Part shown: piece by piece, positions 35,623 to 47,389 of the stretch
Layout: each line of letters opens with the position of its first letter
How positions within the stretch are numbered: position 1 is the first letter of the stretch
Position numbers and translations under genes: made by a program
Origin: Cladochytrium replicatum
Taxonomy: Eukaryota > Chytridiomycota > Chytridiomycetes > Cladochytriales > Cladochytriaceae
DNA: 64,000 nucleotides
Reading direction: 5' to 3'
Assembly: GCA_025526935.1 (NCBI GenBank)
Contig: JAHLKD010000012.1
Coordinates: 248,001-312,000 of the forward strand
The notes under the pieces: model-generated
Seen by the model: only the letters and a program-made list of their open reading frames with translations
The model's database searches: none
Told to the model about the DNA's origin: nothing

Positions 35623-36147
35623 TTAATGAGTGATCAGTTCCCTCAGTTGCAATATTGGCAAGAGACTTAGGAGAAAATTCAATTCAGGCTGGAGGCAATT
35701 TTCCAACTCAACCTTGGCTATGAGCCATAAACGAATACAAGTGGAGTCGTTTGTGCAGTCAGAACTTGAAGGTACTAGAGTGGTGAATAATCCGCGTTGT
35801 TCTTTGTAACCTATTGGATCACAGGGCACGGAAATGTCAAATTCCTCAAGTGGTGGAATATCTGGTCTTGTCAAGATAAATACATCTGTTTCAAATGATG
35901 CAATCGTACTAGCAAGCAAGTAGAGGTTATGGATTGGTGAAAACACAGTGATCTGGACTTGGGAGCGATGAGAGCTATGAACTAGGCGAGTTTGGGTGGC
36001 CATGTCAAAGCTCTCGAGCTGTGGAAAAACAATTGGATTGGCTTGGACAAATGTGGCGATGCATCTTCCTTGGCATGTTCCGTCGCTCGAGTGAGCTTCA
36101 ACTGGGGCTGGAGCGCAAATACACCAATCAGGCAATGGATGTGGCAA
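35623..36147 (-). other. Open frame of 174 codons, unrecognised
   Basis: Starts MPHPLPDWCICAP and ends LLPILQLRELITH. A Cys-bearing N-terminal part is followed by mixed beta-like segments (LVHSSHRSQVQITVFSPIHN). It has no known motif and no clear signal peptide. A Ser/Thr-rich open stretch faces it on the other strand at 36172-36531. Whether either is expressed is unknown. Confidence 0.3.
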
Positions 36148-37122
36148 GTTCGTTTTAGTTCTTGAGTATTAATGGTAGCACCCCTCTCCGCCCAATCCTC
36201 CGGTACCTCCCTCTTGTCAACCTCCGCTTCGATGGATCACATCGCCTCCGCCCTGTCGGCACCGCAAACACCCCCGCAGCGCACCACAAGCTCCTCGACC
36301 ACCCTCTACAACTGCACCAAGAACTCCCCACCACACTCCCAAACTATCACAAGAGTTGAATCCAACCTCAGCAGCAAAACCACAACCCTCACCTCCCCGA
36401 CCTCAGGCATCCTCTTCACCAACACAACCACCACCAGATTTACTGACCTGCGGCGCACACTCTCGTTGTGGAGTTATTTCTGTCTCCAGAAGTATTTTTG
36501 CACTCATTTTATGCCACGTTCACCACACTGAAAGACAGCGATGTTATGGAGACTCAGTCATTTAGCACTCAGTGAAATGACATTTATCAATCTTTGGCAA
36601 TCAATGCCACACATCCATATGTTTTTCTGTGTTGTGAAGGTTGATATGTAAAACAGTTAGGAAAATAATATACAAACAGATGATTTTATTTCTACGATGA
36701 TTTTTATTGCCAAAGATGATTTTGCGGCACATATCACATGATTTTCAAACAAATTATTTTGGAGCGTTGGATTAATTTCATGATAGCTCGACGAGATTGT
36801 TCTGAAGTGTGCAAGGGAATAATGGAAAGCAAGTATTGTTGGTTGGGTGAAATACTTTATGGTAAATCAAAGATTAATATGAAGATATCCGAAAACTTGA
36901 AAATCATTCCCATAACCGCATTGAGACCGGCAAAGATCTCCTATAACAGACAACTTTTCTGCTCACTGAATTGTTGGGCCATGTTCCTTCACCCTGTCGA
37001 AACTTTTCTCGCAAAAGCTGCAAAATGAATCATCAAGATTCTTTTAGTTTTATAAAAAAACGCCGCTGTAATGTCCACACATCGCGGACAAGTTCCCGCC
37101 GAACATAAACACCCCATTCCCC

Positions 37123-40100
37123 TCACGCACTCTTCTCCGGTCCCATCCACTCACCCCAGCTCTTCACACTCTCCCTCTTGCTCGCCAAACCCGTCACATA
37201 CCTCTCCAAACACTCCACAAACAACATCGCAACTTTACTCTCGTTCAAAAGTCCCAATCCTAAATCTACCGCGGCCCGCCTCACAAGATACTCTATCCTC
37301 TCCTGCCCAGCCGCCGCCACCACCGCGTCCGTCTTCACACCCGTAGGCTTCCCCCTCGCAAAACTAAGCACAAGCTGCACCCTCAAACCCCCAAACACCT
37401 CCTTCGCCCGCCTCCGGTCCCTGAGCAACCCCCGCAACGCAGCATCCTTGTCCCCGTCCACAGCAGGTGTCCCCAGAACCTGCGCCTCGCTCTCGAGCAG
37501 CGTGGGCAGGCACAAGCCCCATTTCGACAACACTGTTTGCGTACTGTGCGTGTCCACCACGACCTTGTACCCAAGGTTCACAAGCTTGTTGACGACATAC
37601 ACAACCTCCCTCTCGTCCGCAAGCGAGTCAGTCGTGATCACAACAGCAGAGCTGGCGGGAATCGGAAGATGCTTGAAAAGCGAGTTGTGGTTTGCAAACA
37701 GCGCGGTAAAGAACGCCTCGTGTGCGTCTCGACCGAAACACGCCACTTCGCCAGTCGACGCCATCTCGACTCCGAGCATGGGGTCCGCGCCAGCAAGTCG
37801 GGTCCAGCTAAACACAGGAACCTTGACTGCTTGGTACCGCTCAGACCGCTCAGTGTCCAGCATAACGTCGGTCTTGGGCACGACCGTCGAAATAAGCGGG
37901 GAGTTGACAAGCGCGTGCGTCGCAACGTCGATGAAGTTGTGGTCGAGCACTTTCGAAACGAACGGGAACGATCGAGATGCACGAAGGTTGCATTCGATCA
38001 CCTTGAGCGAATGCGATCCCTCCCCACGCTGCAAGATCAGCTGCATGTTGAACGGACCCGTAATCTTGAATTCCTTGGCAACCTTCTCCGCGATCCCCTT
38101 GCAGTCCGCAACAATCTCGGACGTGAGTCGGTTCAGAGTCACAATCTTGGCATTCGCCTTCGCCTCGTCCACCTTGGCACGCGCGTCGTTGTCTGGCCAT
38201 CCAAGCACAGGCGGGCTCAACACCGGCAACGTTGTCGGCTCGTGAGGGCTCTCGTACGACGGTGGTAGCACGAGCGTCGCATCGCCAGAGTGCACACCGG
38301 CGTTCTCAACGTGCTGCGACACGGCGTAAACCAAAAGCTTGCCGTCCTGCGCAACAGCATCGACATCAAGCTCCTGCGCACCTTCAATGAACTTGGTCAC
38401 CACAACAGGGTGCTCAGGCGACACGCTCGTTGCAAGCGTCAGCATAGCGCTGAGATCTTCCGGAGTGTGCGCAACGTTCATTGCTGCACCCGAAAGAACG
38501 TACGACGGACGAACAAGCACCGGGTATCCAACAGTCTTTGCAAACGTCAGCGCATCGTCGACCGAAGACAACTCCTTCCATGCCGGCTGGTCAACCTCGA
38601 TCGCGTCCATGGCCTGCGAGAACTTGTGACGGTCCTCAGCGCGATCCAAATCCACAGGGCTCGTCCCAAGTACATTCACTCCCTTCTTCCACATTGGCAA
38701 CGCAATGTTTTGAGGGAGCTGACCGCCGACACTCACAACGACACCCTGAGCCGTCTCAGCCTCGTAAATGTCCAAAACTCGCTCAAGAGAAAGCTCTTCA
38801 AAGTACAGTCGGTCGCACTCGTCGAAATCCGTCGACACAGTCTCGGGGTTGTAGTTGATCATCACGGTCTGGTGTCCTAACTTGCGCAATGCACGAACGG
38901 CAGTGACGCCACACCAGTCAAACTCGACCGAAGATCCAATACGGTACACTCCCGAGCCAAGCACCATGATGCCATGATCCTGGAACTCCACGTCATGGGT
39001 CGTCGCGTTGTAGGTCATGTACAGGTAGTTAGTCTGGGCTGGGAACTCGGCAGCAAGGGTATCAATTCGCTTCACGTACGGCACGATTCCGTTGCGTTGA
39101 CGAAGGCTTCGGATTGCAAGCTCGCTCGATTTGCTGTACCGAGCAATCTGCTTGTCCGAAAACCCACTCTTTTTGGCGAGCTTCATAAGCTCAACTGGAA
39201 TAGTAGACGTCTCGAGGTCGTACTTGGTGGTTGGAACTGGAGGCAGACTCTCAGCGTCCACCGGGTTGGGCTCAAAGGTTTCCTTGGGCACATCAGGTCC
39301 CTTCACTTGCTCCAGCGCCTTGCGTGTGTTGACAATGTTCTCAAGCTTGTGAAGGAACCACTTGTCCACCTTGGTGAGCTCGTGGACCTGGTCGACAGTG
39401 TAACCCTTGTCAATCATGGCATTTCCAATCGCGAACAACCGGCGATCGGTCGGGTTCTGAAGGGCAGCGTTCAGGTCGTCAAAGTGAACACTTTGGAAGC
39501 CTTCAAATGAAGGATCAACTTGTCGAATCGCCTGATTAACACAACTGAGTCTCTGACGAAACGCTTGAACAATACATAACACACCTTTTGCAAGCTTTCC
39601 TCAAACGTTCGCCCAATCGCCATGACCTCTCCGACAGACTTCATCGACGAACCAATGTCGCGAGCAACATTTTGGAACTTGCTAAGGTCCCATCGTGGGA
39701 TCTTTGTCACAATGTAGTCAAGCGAAGGCTCGAAGTTGGCGGTGGTGGTCCTGGTAACGGCATTACGCAGGTCAGGCAGGGATGCTCCCAAACCAATCTT
39801 GGCAGCAACAAATGCAAGCGGGTATCCTGTCGCCTTTGATGCAAGTGCACTAAAAAATGGTGCATCAGATATGTTTCAATGCACCCAATATTAACACCTT
39901 ACCTGCTACGGGAGAGACGAGCATTGACTTCAATGACACAGTACTCAAGACTCTTCGGGTTCAGTGCGTATTGAACGTTGCACTCTCCCACGACACCCAA
40001 GTGCCTGATAATTTTGATCGCAGCAGTGCGCAACATGTGATACTCCTCATCGCTCAGCGTCTGACTCGGCGCAACGACAATAGAGTCACCCGTGTGGATT

Positions 40101-41256
40101 CCCAACGGATCAAAGTTCTCCATGTTGCACACGGTAATGCAGTTATTCTCGGCGTCTCGGACGACTTCGTACTCAACTTCTTTCCATCCCTTCATGGAAC
40201 GCTCGACCAGGATTTGGGGAGAAAGGGAGAGCGACTTGGTGGAGAGCTGACGCAGTTCCTCGGGATCATGAGCGAAACCAGAACCTAGTCCACCGAGGGC
40301 GTAGGCTGAACGCACAATCACTGGATATCCGATAGTGGCAGCCGCCTCCAAGGCAGCATCGACAGATTCCACAGCGGTTGACTGAGCAACCGGGATTCCA
40401 ATATCTAACGAAGCCAATAATTCGCTCACCATCGATTCCATGTTTGGTAATCCTCATCGTACCTTTAAGAGCCTTCGCAAACAAATCACGGTCCTCACTG
40501 AGCTCCAAAGTGCGAATGGGGGTTCCCAAAACTTTCACATCGTGCTTCTTAAGGACACCACGGTGGTCCAGAGCAATACCGCAGTTGAGTGCGCTTTGGC
40601 CGCCGAAAGTCAACAGAATGCCATCGGGCTTCTCTCGCTCGATGACATATTCAATGTACTCGGGGTTGATGGGCAAGAAGTACACCCGATCAGCAAGGTC
40701 CTTGCCGGTCTGGATAGTTGCAATGTTTGGGTTGACCAGGATTGTGTAGACACCTTCCTCCTTGAGGGCCTTGATCGCTTGTGAGCCTGAGTGATACGAC
40801 ACTTCCGATCAGTACACGAAATAGATTCTCACAATCGTACACACCAGAGTAGTCAAACTCTCCGGCCTGACCGATACTCAAACCACCAGACCCGACGATC
40901 ACGACTTTGAAGGCAGCCGGTGGGCCTTTGAGAGCAGTGTTGGGAGAAGCAGACCATTTCCTCTTGACTTCTTCCACGCTCACGAACGTATCAAAGTTGA
41001 TAGCGGGGAGGCTTGCGTTTTCGGGCAAAGGCGAGTTTGCGATAGTAGCGAGCCTGCGGATGCTTGAGAATCCAAAAGGTTGGATTGTGAGAATCGATTT
41101 TGAGTGCAGACGACCGAGGCTGGGAGTTGGAAGCGCGGCCAAAGCGGACGCGGAGCGGACATGAGGTAGAGTTGGGGAGAATGGGAGGGATCGCAGGCCG
41201 CCGGTCCTTTTCAGGATTGGTGCGACCAAGTTTTTGGAGAGGGCGGAACGCAGCAT
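37123..41256 (-). CDS. CPA2: Carbamoyl-phosphate synthase, large chain, mitochondrial arginine-type
   Basis: Five exons, 41256-40845, 40786-40463, 40404-39903, 39849-39585 and 39531-37123, with introns of 53-58 bases, give 1,303 residues. The enzyme makes carbamoyl phosphate from ammonia (from the small subunit's glutaminase), bicarbonate and two ATP. Two ATP-grasp halves are visible. The first opens [20 protein letters not shown] with [12 protein letters not shown] and [12 protein letters not shown]; the second has [32 protein letters not shown] and [15 protein letters not shown] methylglyoxal-synthase-like allosteric region ends the chain. It is a stand-alone large chain, not fused to aspartate transcarbamoylase, and opens with a basic, Ser/Ala-rich leader of about 75 residues, so it is likely the mitochondrial arginine enzyme, as in Neurospora arg-3. 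I chose the ATG at 41256 because the leader starts [10 protein letters not shown]; one at 41334 is also open. Bacterial CarB is 1,073 residues. Confidence 0.95.
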
Positions 41257-41753
41257 TCTTGAAATGGCAAGCCTGGCAACACGCCACACGAGGATCAGGG
41301 AAAGAGGATAGAATTGAGAAGTGACGGGACTCACGGAGGATCAGAGGATCGATTGCGATTGCAGCAGATAGTTAGTAATTGATGGTCTTGAAGACGTGGT
41401 CGGGGATGTAGTCGGTGCGGACTAAAGAAAGAGCGTGAGATCGGATGCATACCCACAGGCAAGTTCGATGGGACATGTAATACCGTCGTCACCGGAGTGC
41501 AGCTTGGCAACCTTTGATTCGGCACAGACGTGCATTAACAGACAGCAGGGGGATATGGTAGCAAAGTAGTGTTGCTTTGGGTATGGCAACACACGATCAA
41601 CACTCGCAGATCGAGTTACCAGCGGGGTCTCTCTGGTATTTAAGGTTCACCAAAAGATCTTTCGTTCCGTGAGCTCATCTTTTATCGGTGCAATATGTCC
41701 ATATCCGGCTACATTCCTTCGCCACGCAATTAAGTACTCCTAAAATGGCAGCT
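41257..41753. other. Intergenic: CPS promoter and Vac1-like 3' flank
   Basis: About 500 bases between the CPS start and the stop of the double-FYVE gene, both on the minus strand. I see no further gene or RNA. Confidence 0.5.
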
Positions 41754-44160
41754 TTAGCTCCCCAGCCTGACGCGTATCCGCTCGATCTCGTCGTCCAGCT
41801 CGCGAAGATTCTCTCGCAGAGACTGTGCGTCCTCAAGCCGTCGCCGGCGCGTCGCCTCGACAACCTGCCCCTCAACCTGTCCCCGCTGCATCTCAAGAAC
41901 CTCAAGCTGTTCAAGCAGCATCATCTCTTCTTCACTCATCTCGTGCGCACTCGTCCGCAGCATCCGGCTCGTTCGTGCTTCCGCTGCGGTCTCTACCCGG
42001 CCTTTCCCACCCATTCCGTTCTTGCTTGTTGATGGTGGTGCTGCATGTGCCTTGCTCCCTTTGTTGTTAGTGCCTGTCGTCACGTTGGGCATCAGATGTA
42101 ATGTAAACATCTTGCTCTGCAAATACTGCATCATCGCTAGATGAATGTTGCTGTGGACTCGCTGCTGGTACACCGTAGTTGTTTTCAGTGACTTAAGTCG
42201 TTTTCTAAAAAAAAATTCGAGTCGGTGTTACTTAGATATGCAGAATTATAGTCGTGCGTACCCCAAATGATCCATGGCCGCGAAATGGTCGAGCAAGGAT
42301 TTGCGGTACCGCGACGCCGCAACATACTCGGGATGGTCCGCCGTCAGATTTCTCCTCTGTCTACATCATGGTGTCAGAACACAGTGATTAAGCTACTCGG
42401 TTTAACACTACGTACGACATAGTGACTAATAGACTGTTGAACTTGGGCTGGATATCATCGATCATTGCTCGGTATTTGGACATTGCCTGAAAGCACAAAT
42501 ATGAGCCATAATGTAGAAATCGTCCATTCCCTCTGACCTGGTATAATTCCATATATGGCGGTACGAACGCCAAATCCACCATCGCATCTCTCCTCCTAAA
42601 CACCACCCGCTTGCAATCGTTGCACATGCGAACCTCTCCTAAGGGCGCCTGCTCCCGATTCTTTAGCTCGTCCTCTGCCAAAAATACACAAAATCAGCCA
42701 CATGCACGCTGCACGCTCTTATTCCAACTCACCAACAGTGTAAGCCACCGGGTACAATGGTACGTGTGAAGAATCATTCACACATACGATACGTCCACAC
42801 AACCGGCAATGATGTTTCCTGTTCGTGAGAGAGTTGAAGCTGTTCCCGCATGCGTAGCAGTTCGTCACTTCGTTGTCGTCCTCCCACTTTACAAGAGACT
42901 GCTCCAATGCTTGAGATGTTAATCCGTCAAAACATTTATTCAAGTTACAAGCTCGGTGCATACCTCTTCTGGCGCTGACGGTCGTGCTTGTGCTTGCCTT
43001 ACTTCCTGCCGCATCAGATCCACTCGCTCCCTTCATAGACGCATATGCATTCGCGAGCTGGAATCAGTAGTATTCAAGGGACCATCAGGATCATTCTCTA
43101 ATTGTGGTTCTCGGCGCACCTTCTCCAAACGCTTTTCCAACTTGTTTGCCTCCAAAAGAACCTTATCGATTCGGCCCTTTCGAATCCTCAAATATGTTTG
43201 CGTACGATTTCGAGACACGCCTTCAGATAAATTATAAGAAACAGAAACACGTACAATGATTTGCCCGGACACCCCTCACCGTATGTGTCATTGTATCCAT
43301 CCTGTGTGACAAAGCACACTTGGCACACACGTGCCCAGTACCCCCTTACGGGATCATGTTGCGCATCCAAAGTCAACCGCATCTGGAATCCTGCGTGTGT
43401 TTCGCAGTACAACCTCCCACATCTTGAAAAGTAAAATCCAAGTCATGCATTAGTCCATCGACCAATAAGCACCAAAACCTCAAATGTACCTCCTACAATT
43501 ATGCTTTCCATTCCTCAATCCCAGTGTCTTCCCGCATCCTTCAAGCATGCACACCTCGCTCGCGTATTCCGGCAGCCAATGCGAGCGATTAATCAGCCTG
43601 TCGACCTCGTCCTCGTCCTCCCCAAGAGTCGGGTTTGGGTTCAGGGTGTACCCGTCCCCCTTGACCGTCGAATTGATGCTCTCGAAGTTCAAGTTGGACA
43701 AGCTGGACTCTGTCTTCTTCGCGGCCTTGGAGAGCGGGTTCAGAAAACTCTTCTGCGCCTTCTGGAAAAACTCGAGGAGCACGTTTTTGGTCGACTCGTC
43801 GTTGAGTTGCTCGGAATGGGCGTCGTCGATGTGACGGTTGAGTTGTGTGAGTGTGAGCATCTCCTCCTCTGCGAAATGCGATGAGACGAAAAAATTAACA
43901 ATGATGAAGCGATGGTAATTACGGCAGATGGGGCAGATCAGGCCGTCCATGAAGGTGGGCAGAGGCATATTGTCGAGGCCGCTCGTGCCTGGGCCAGGTG
44001 TGCTATTTCCGCTCTGGATTTGGTTGTACTGCTGAGCGACGGAGTAGCCGAGCGGCGATTGCGATCTCAGGTAGTTTCTGATTGTGGAGGCATTTCCCGA
44101 CGACGGTGCCGAGGACGACGACGACGAGGACGGCGGTGGAGGGACGGGACGCGTGGACAT
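41754..44160 (-). CDS. PEP7: Double-FYVE endosomal tethering protein (Vac1/Pep7, rabenosyn-5 type)
   Basis: Ten exons: 44160-43923, 43868-43490, 43422-43280, 43220-43120, 43057-42964, 42909-42733, 42674-42538, 42486-42416, 42360-42262 and 42204-41754, giving 629 residues. It should bind PI3P and Rab5/Vps45 on endosomes and promote vesicle fusion on the vacuolar route. Order: Ser/Pro-rich start; a C2H2 finger read across a splice as CPICQEEM...LNRHIDDAH; a first FYVE (GKHNCRRCGRLYC); a coiled segment; a second FYVE (CYACGNSF...KHHCRLCGRIVC); and a C-terminal coiled coil rich in Leu/Glu/Arg (EEEMMLLEQLEVLEMQRGQ). One C2H2 finger plus two FYVE domains is the Vac1/Pep7 layout. The 54-base first intron keeps frame if unspliced, but splicing it restores the finger spacing. 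It is divergent from the helicase, 58 bases apart. An in-frame ATG at 44235 is an alternative start. Confidence 0.9.
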
Positions 44161-44218
44161 CGGAGATGTGGGAAGCCACAAGAATTCACAGAAAGACAAA
44201 GATACTGGCCCACAGGGA
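44161..44218. promoter_or_regulatory. Very short shared region between PEP7-like and helicase starts
   Basis: 58 bases separate the chosen start codons of two divergent genes. It must hold at least part of both 5' leaders, so transcripts probably overlap or promoters lie inside the genes. Confidence 0.45.
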
Positions 44219-46955
44219 ATGGCAGTCCCGTACACACGAAAGCGAAAGCGGATAGCGGTAGCGGACAGCGGAACAGTGCATTGTTCTGGCTTTTACTAAA
44301 TACCCCTTCTGCAGGCCGCTGCGAATGAGCCCTCACCTCCCCATGCAGACTTAGGTTCGAATGTCCCACTGCAAATACCTCAGAAGCTGCATGCTGCGTC
44401 CCTGAACGAATCGCTCGACTCGGAAGCTGATCAATCTGACGTCTCCCAATTCAAAAGCCCTCGACCCCACCTCGGATCAGCCCTTGTCGCTCACTTACCG
44501 CCCAGGACTCACATTCCGCCCTCCGAAATTCCCCCGAATTACGGACCGTTATACTCTGCACCTGCATGGACGCCTCCCGTCACATCAAACCCATTGGATC
44601 ACTCGTCCGAGAAGGATGTCAAGCGCTTTCGATCTGAACTGGGAATCTCGGTACGTGAATGAAACCTCAAATCTCCTAAAGTTTTTAACCTACCCCTTAA
44701 CCTTCTCCGCATAGGTTGAAGGCATCGACGTTCCCCGTCCCATCTCTCGATTCGAGCACCACTTCTCCGACCCCCGCATCCTCCAAATCCTGTCCTCCCA
44801 TCGCATCGATGTAACATCTCCACTCGTGCTCCTGGCTGCTTGGTTTACTGACGTTTTCTTGGGGCCGGCGAAAGACCCCCACTTCCATCCAGATGCAGGC
44901 GATCCCAGCCATCAGCGCAGGTCGCGACGTGATCGGGCTCGCTCCAACGGGGTCAGGTAAAACCCTTGCGTTCGTGCTCCCGTTTATGGCGAGGCTATGG
45001 GGCTTTACGCCGTCGGGGCCGGGTGAAGGTCCCAGAGCCATGATCGTTGTCCCAACGCGGGAGCTGGCGGATCAGGTGTACGCGGTAGTTCGAATGTTTT
45101 CAGAAGTCGAGAGGACTGGGTTCACGGAGAGAGGAGCACCTCACGAGGGTGGATTTGGAGATCAGTGGTGGACGGTGTACGACGGGCAAACGGATTATGA
45201 CGGTGGAACGGGAGTGCAGTGGTGGAAGGGGTACGAAGGACAAGCACAGTGTGACGGTGGGACGGGAGAGGGAACCGGAACAGACTCATCGGCGTACAAT
45301 GGACAGATTGCAGATCAATATGCAGACGGGTGGACCGCTGCCTCTGAGAATCATGGTTGGGAAGTGGTGAATCACACCGCCGATGAAAACGCCCACTACT
45401 TTGAACCGGTCGCGAATCCCCACAAGTTTTGCAGCACATCCTATTTGTCGTCCAGCTTCCACCATCCAAACGCCGGGACGAGAGCAAGTTACCGCGTGCT
45501 TGGTGCAACTGGGGGCATCCCGATACAGTCTCAGATCCAGCCTATACGAAAGCTCGGTGTAGATGTTTTGATCGGAACGCCTGGACGTTTGATCGACCTC
45601 TTTTCTCGCGGTGACGTCCGCCTTGACAGGTAAACAGAAACATATTTTCGACGATTCGATACTATATCCAAAATGGCCTTGCTACCCTCACATCTTCATT
45701 TGCTTTTGCTTTTCTTATGGCCAATCGGCCTCCTTAACGATGAGCGATTGTGGAGTTGTTGTTGTTTCTTGGCAGGGCACTTTACCGAGGACAATTCCAT
45801 CTGCGCATCCACTCACCTGCAACCTTCCAACCTTCGCTGCTTTGTATCCAGGCTATCCTACATCGTTTTAGACGAAGTGGACCGAATGCTGACTCTAAAC
45901 ATGGAAGAACAGTTGCGATGGGTAAACATATCACCGACTCTTTGAGCTTATGTTCCATGCAAAAAAGCTCACCTCTGCCTCGGATTTGTTCGTGAAATAG
46001 ATTCTGGACCAAATCGATCGGACACTGACACCACGGCAGTGCGTTATGTTTTCGGCGACCTTAACACACCATCTCGAGCAAGTCGCGCTCGGCGCAGTGT
46101 TCAACCCGATAACAATCAGGACTAGCAAGACCAGTACGTCAACAAAACCCTCAACATCCTCCTCTTCTGCAAATGAGGATCTGAGCGCAAGCGTCGGAAG
46201 TTCGTCGGAAGCAACCTTGGAGCCGAAACAGGAGAATACAGGCCAGGCAATTGAAGAGCGTGTCGTTTATTTCAACAACCGACATCAAAAGTATGTAAGT
46301 AAATGAATTGCAGGCAGATTACGCCGCTGATGCTCATCAATATGAACAGAAATTGTTGCTAAAATGCCTGCGAAGCACTCCGTATCCCCCAGTCATTGTC
46401 TTCTGCAACTCTGCCAAAACCGTAGACAAAGTAGGTGGGGGCTCAGAACCAAAAAAATCCCTCCGTTGCTCATTTTTCTGTGTGTTTTCTTGTGAAACAG
46501 CTAACACAGCAGCTCCGATCGGAACAATTCCATGTCGCTGGACTTCATTCCAAAAAGAACCAACCTTACCGCTTCCGCGTCATGTCCTACATGCGTAACG
46601 GTAACCCAAATTGTCTTTTGCGTCTGACGACCAGCTTCGCTCAAAAACTACAATAGGAACATGCGACGTCCTCGTTGCGACCGACCTTGTCTCGCGAGGA
46701 ATCGACATTCCAGCTTGTACTCACGTTATCAACTATGATGTCCCGCGAACAAACACTGTGGAACACGAAGACGATAGCGAGATCGAAATGCACGGTTCTG
46801 ATTCTTTTGACAGCTACGTGCATAGGATTGGGCGAACCGCGAGAGGTCCATCTGGAAAGGGAGTGGCAACTACATTCTGGTTCTCTGGAGAAGAAGCACA
46901 TCCCAACCCGAGATTGGATCGCCGCCTGTTGAAATGCAATGAGATTTATTTGTAA
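44219..46955 (+). CDS. DEAD-box RNA helicase, DDX59-like
   Basis: Nine exons, 44219-44275, 44315-44650, 44715-44825, 44893-45629, 45852-45921, 46001-46294, 46350-46430, 46501-46600 and 46657-46955, give 694 residues. Motifs in order: PRPISRFEH and SPLMQAIPA around the Q motif, APTGSGKT (185-192), VPTRELA, GATGG (372-376), [13 protein letters not shown] (421-424, in place of DEAD), [22 protein letters not shown] and HRIGRTAR (651-658). The upstream PRPIS block and the IP/GRD spacing resemble human DDX59. Between motif Ia and GG is an insertion of about 120 residues (about 243-366) holding a Trp/Gly-rich repeat; a second low-complexity Ser/Thr insertion follows SAT. The N-terminus has a basic stretch RKRKR that may be a nuclear signal. 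The Q-motif glutamine region is degenerate: the usual TPIQMQ reads SPLMQ at a splice. Assignment within the family is from memory. Confidence 0.87.
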
Positions 46956-47389
46956 CTAATCTGTAATACTGTTGATAACGAGCTTGTGTTTGGTTCTAGA
47001 GTAGAGACCAGGGTTCCAACCGAAGTTCTGATGTCCATCGTTCTATTTGAGCTACGAATATAAACAATGGATGGGATACATGAATACCGAGACTGAATGT
47101 AACTCACTCAGGGATGTCTTGGGGTATCCAGATCTCCCAGTCCAAGTACTCACATGGACGGCGGTCGGATATACCAAATGCGATATGTTTGAACTCAACC
47201 ATCCACACGTAAAAGTATTTTATTCAGAATTCCAAAAAAAATATTAAGGTGATATCGGTGCAAAAAGTGTAAGTTTTTTATCTAAGTTCCCGCCAAATCG
47301 TGCAGCTTCTCCAGTTGAAGACGTCCATCCGGCTCTTAGGCAGCGGGCAATGTGATTCGATTGGAGATTGTTCGTTGATCTTCGCAAAT
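46956..47389. other. Intergenic between convergent genes, nothing recognised
   Basis: 434 bases between the 3' ends of the helicase and the next, convergent gene. It holds short frames only. Confidence 0.5.

Larger units (their letters stand above)
29590..37122. other. Gene-poor repeat-bearing island
   Basis: About 7.5 kb with no complete recognisable gene. It is AT-rich and carries a two-copy 32-base repeat (29945-30008), a 36-base inverted repeat (31783-31964), a four-copy 31-base tandem array (32259-32382) and a small 12-base repeat (33019-33056). Several stretches read like protein for 100-170 codons (entries below) but none matches a family I know. It looks like accessory or decayed sequence between two housekeeping genes. 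Confidence 0.6.

Noticed and set aside
36172-36531. Ser/Thr-rich open frame on the plus strand
   Set aside because: Low complexity, no domain, and no sign of a continuing exon; left as part of the gene-poor island.
37178-38245. A 355-codon open frame on the plus strand inside the CPS gene
   Set aside because: It lies antisense to the clearly conserved CPS large chain. Its make-up follows from the GC-rich third positions of the sense gene; no domain is seen.
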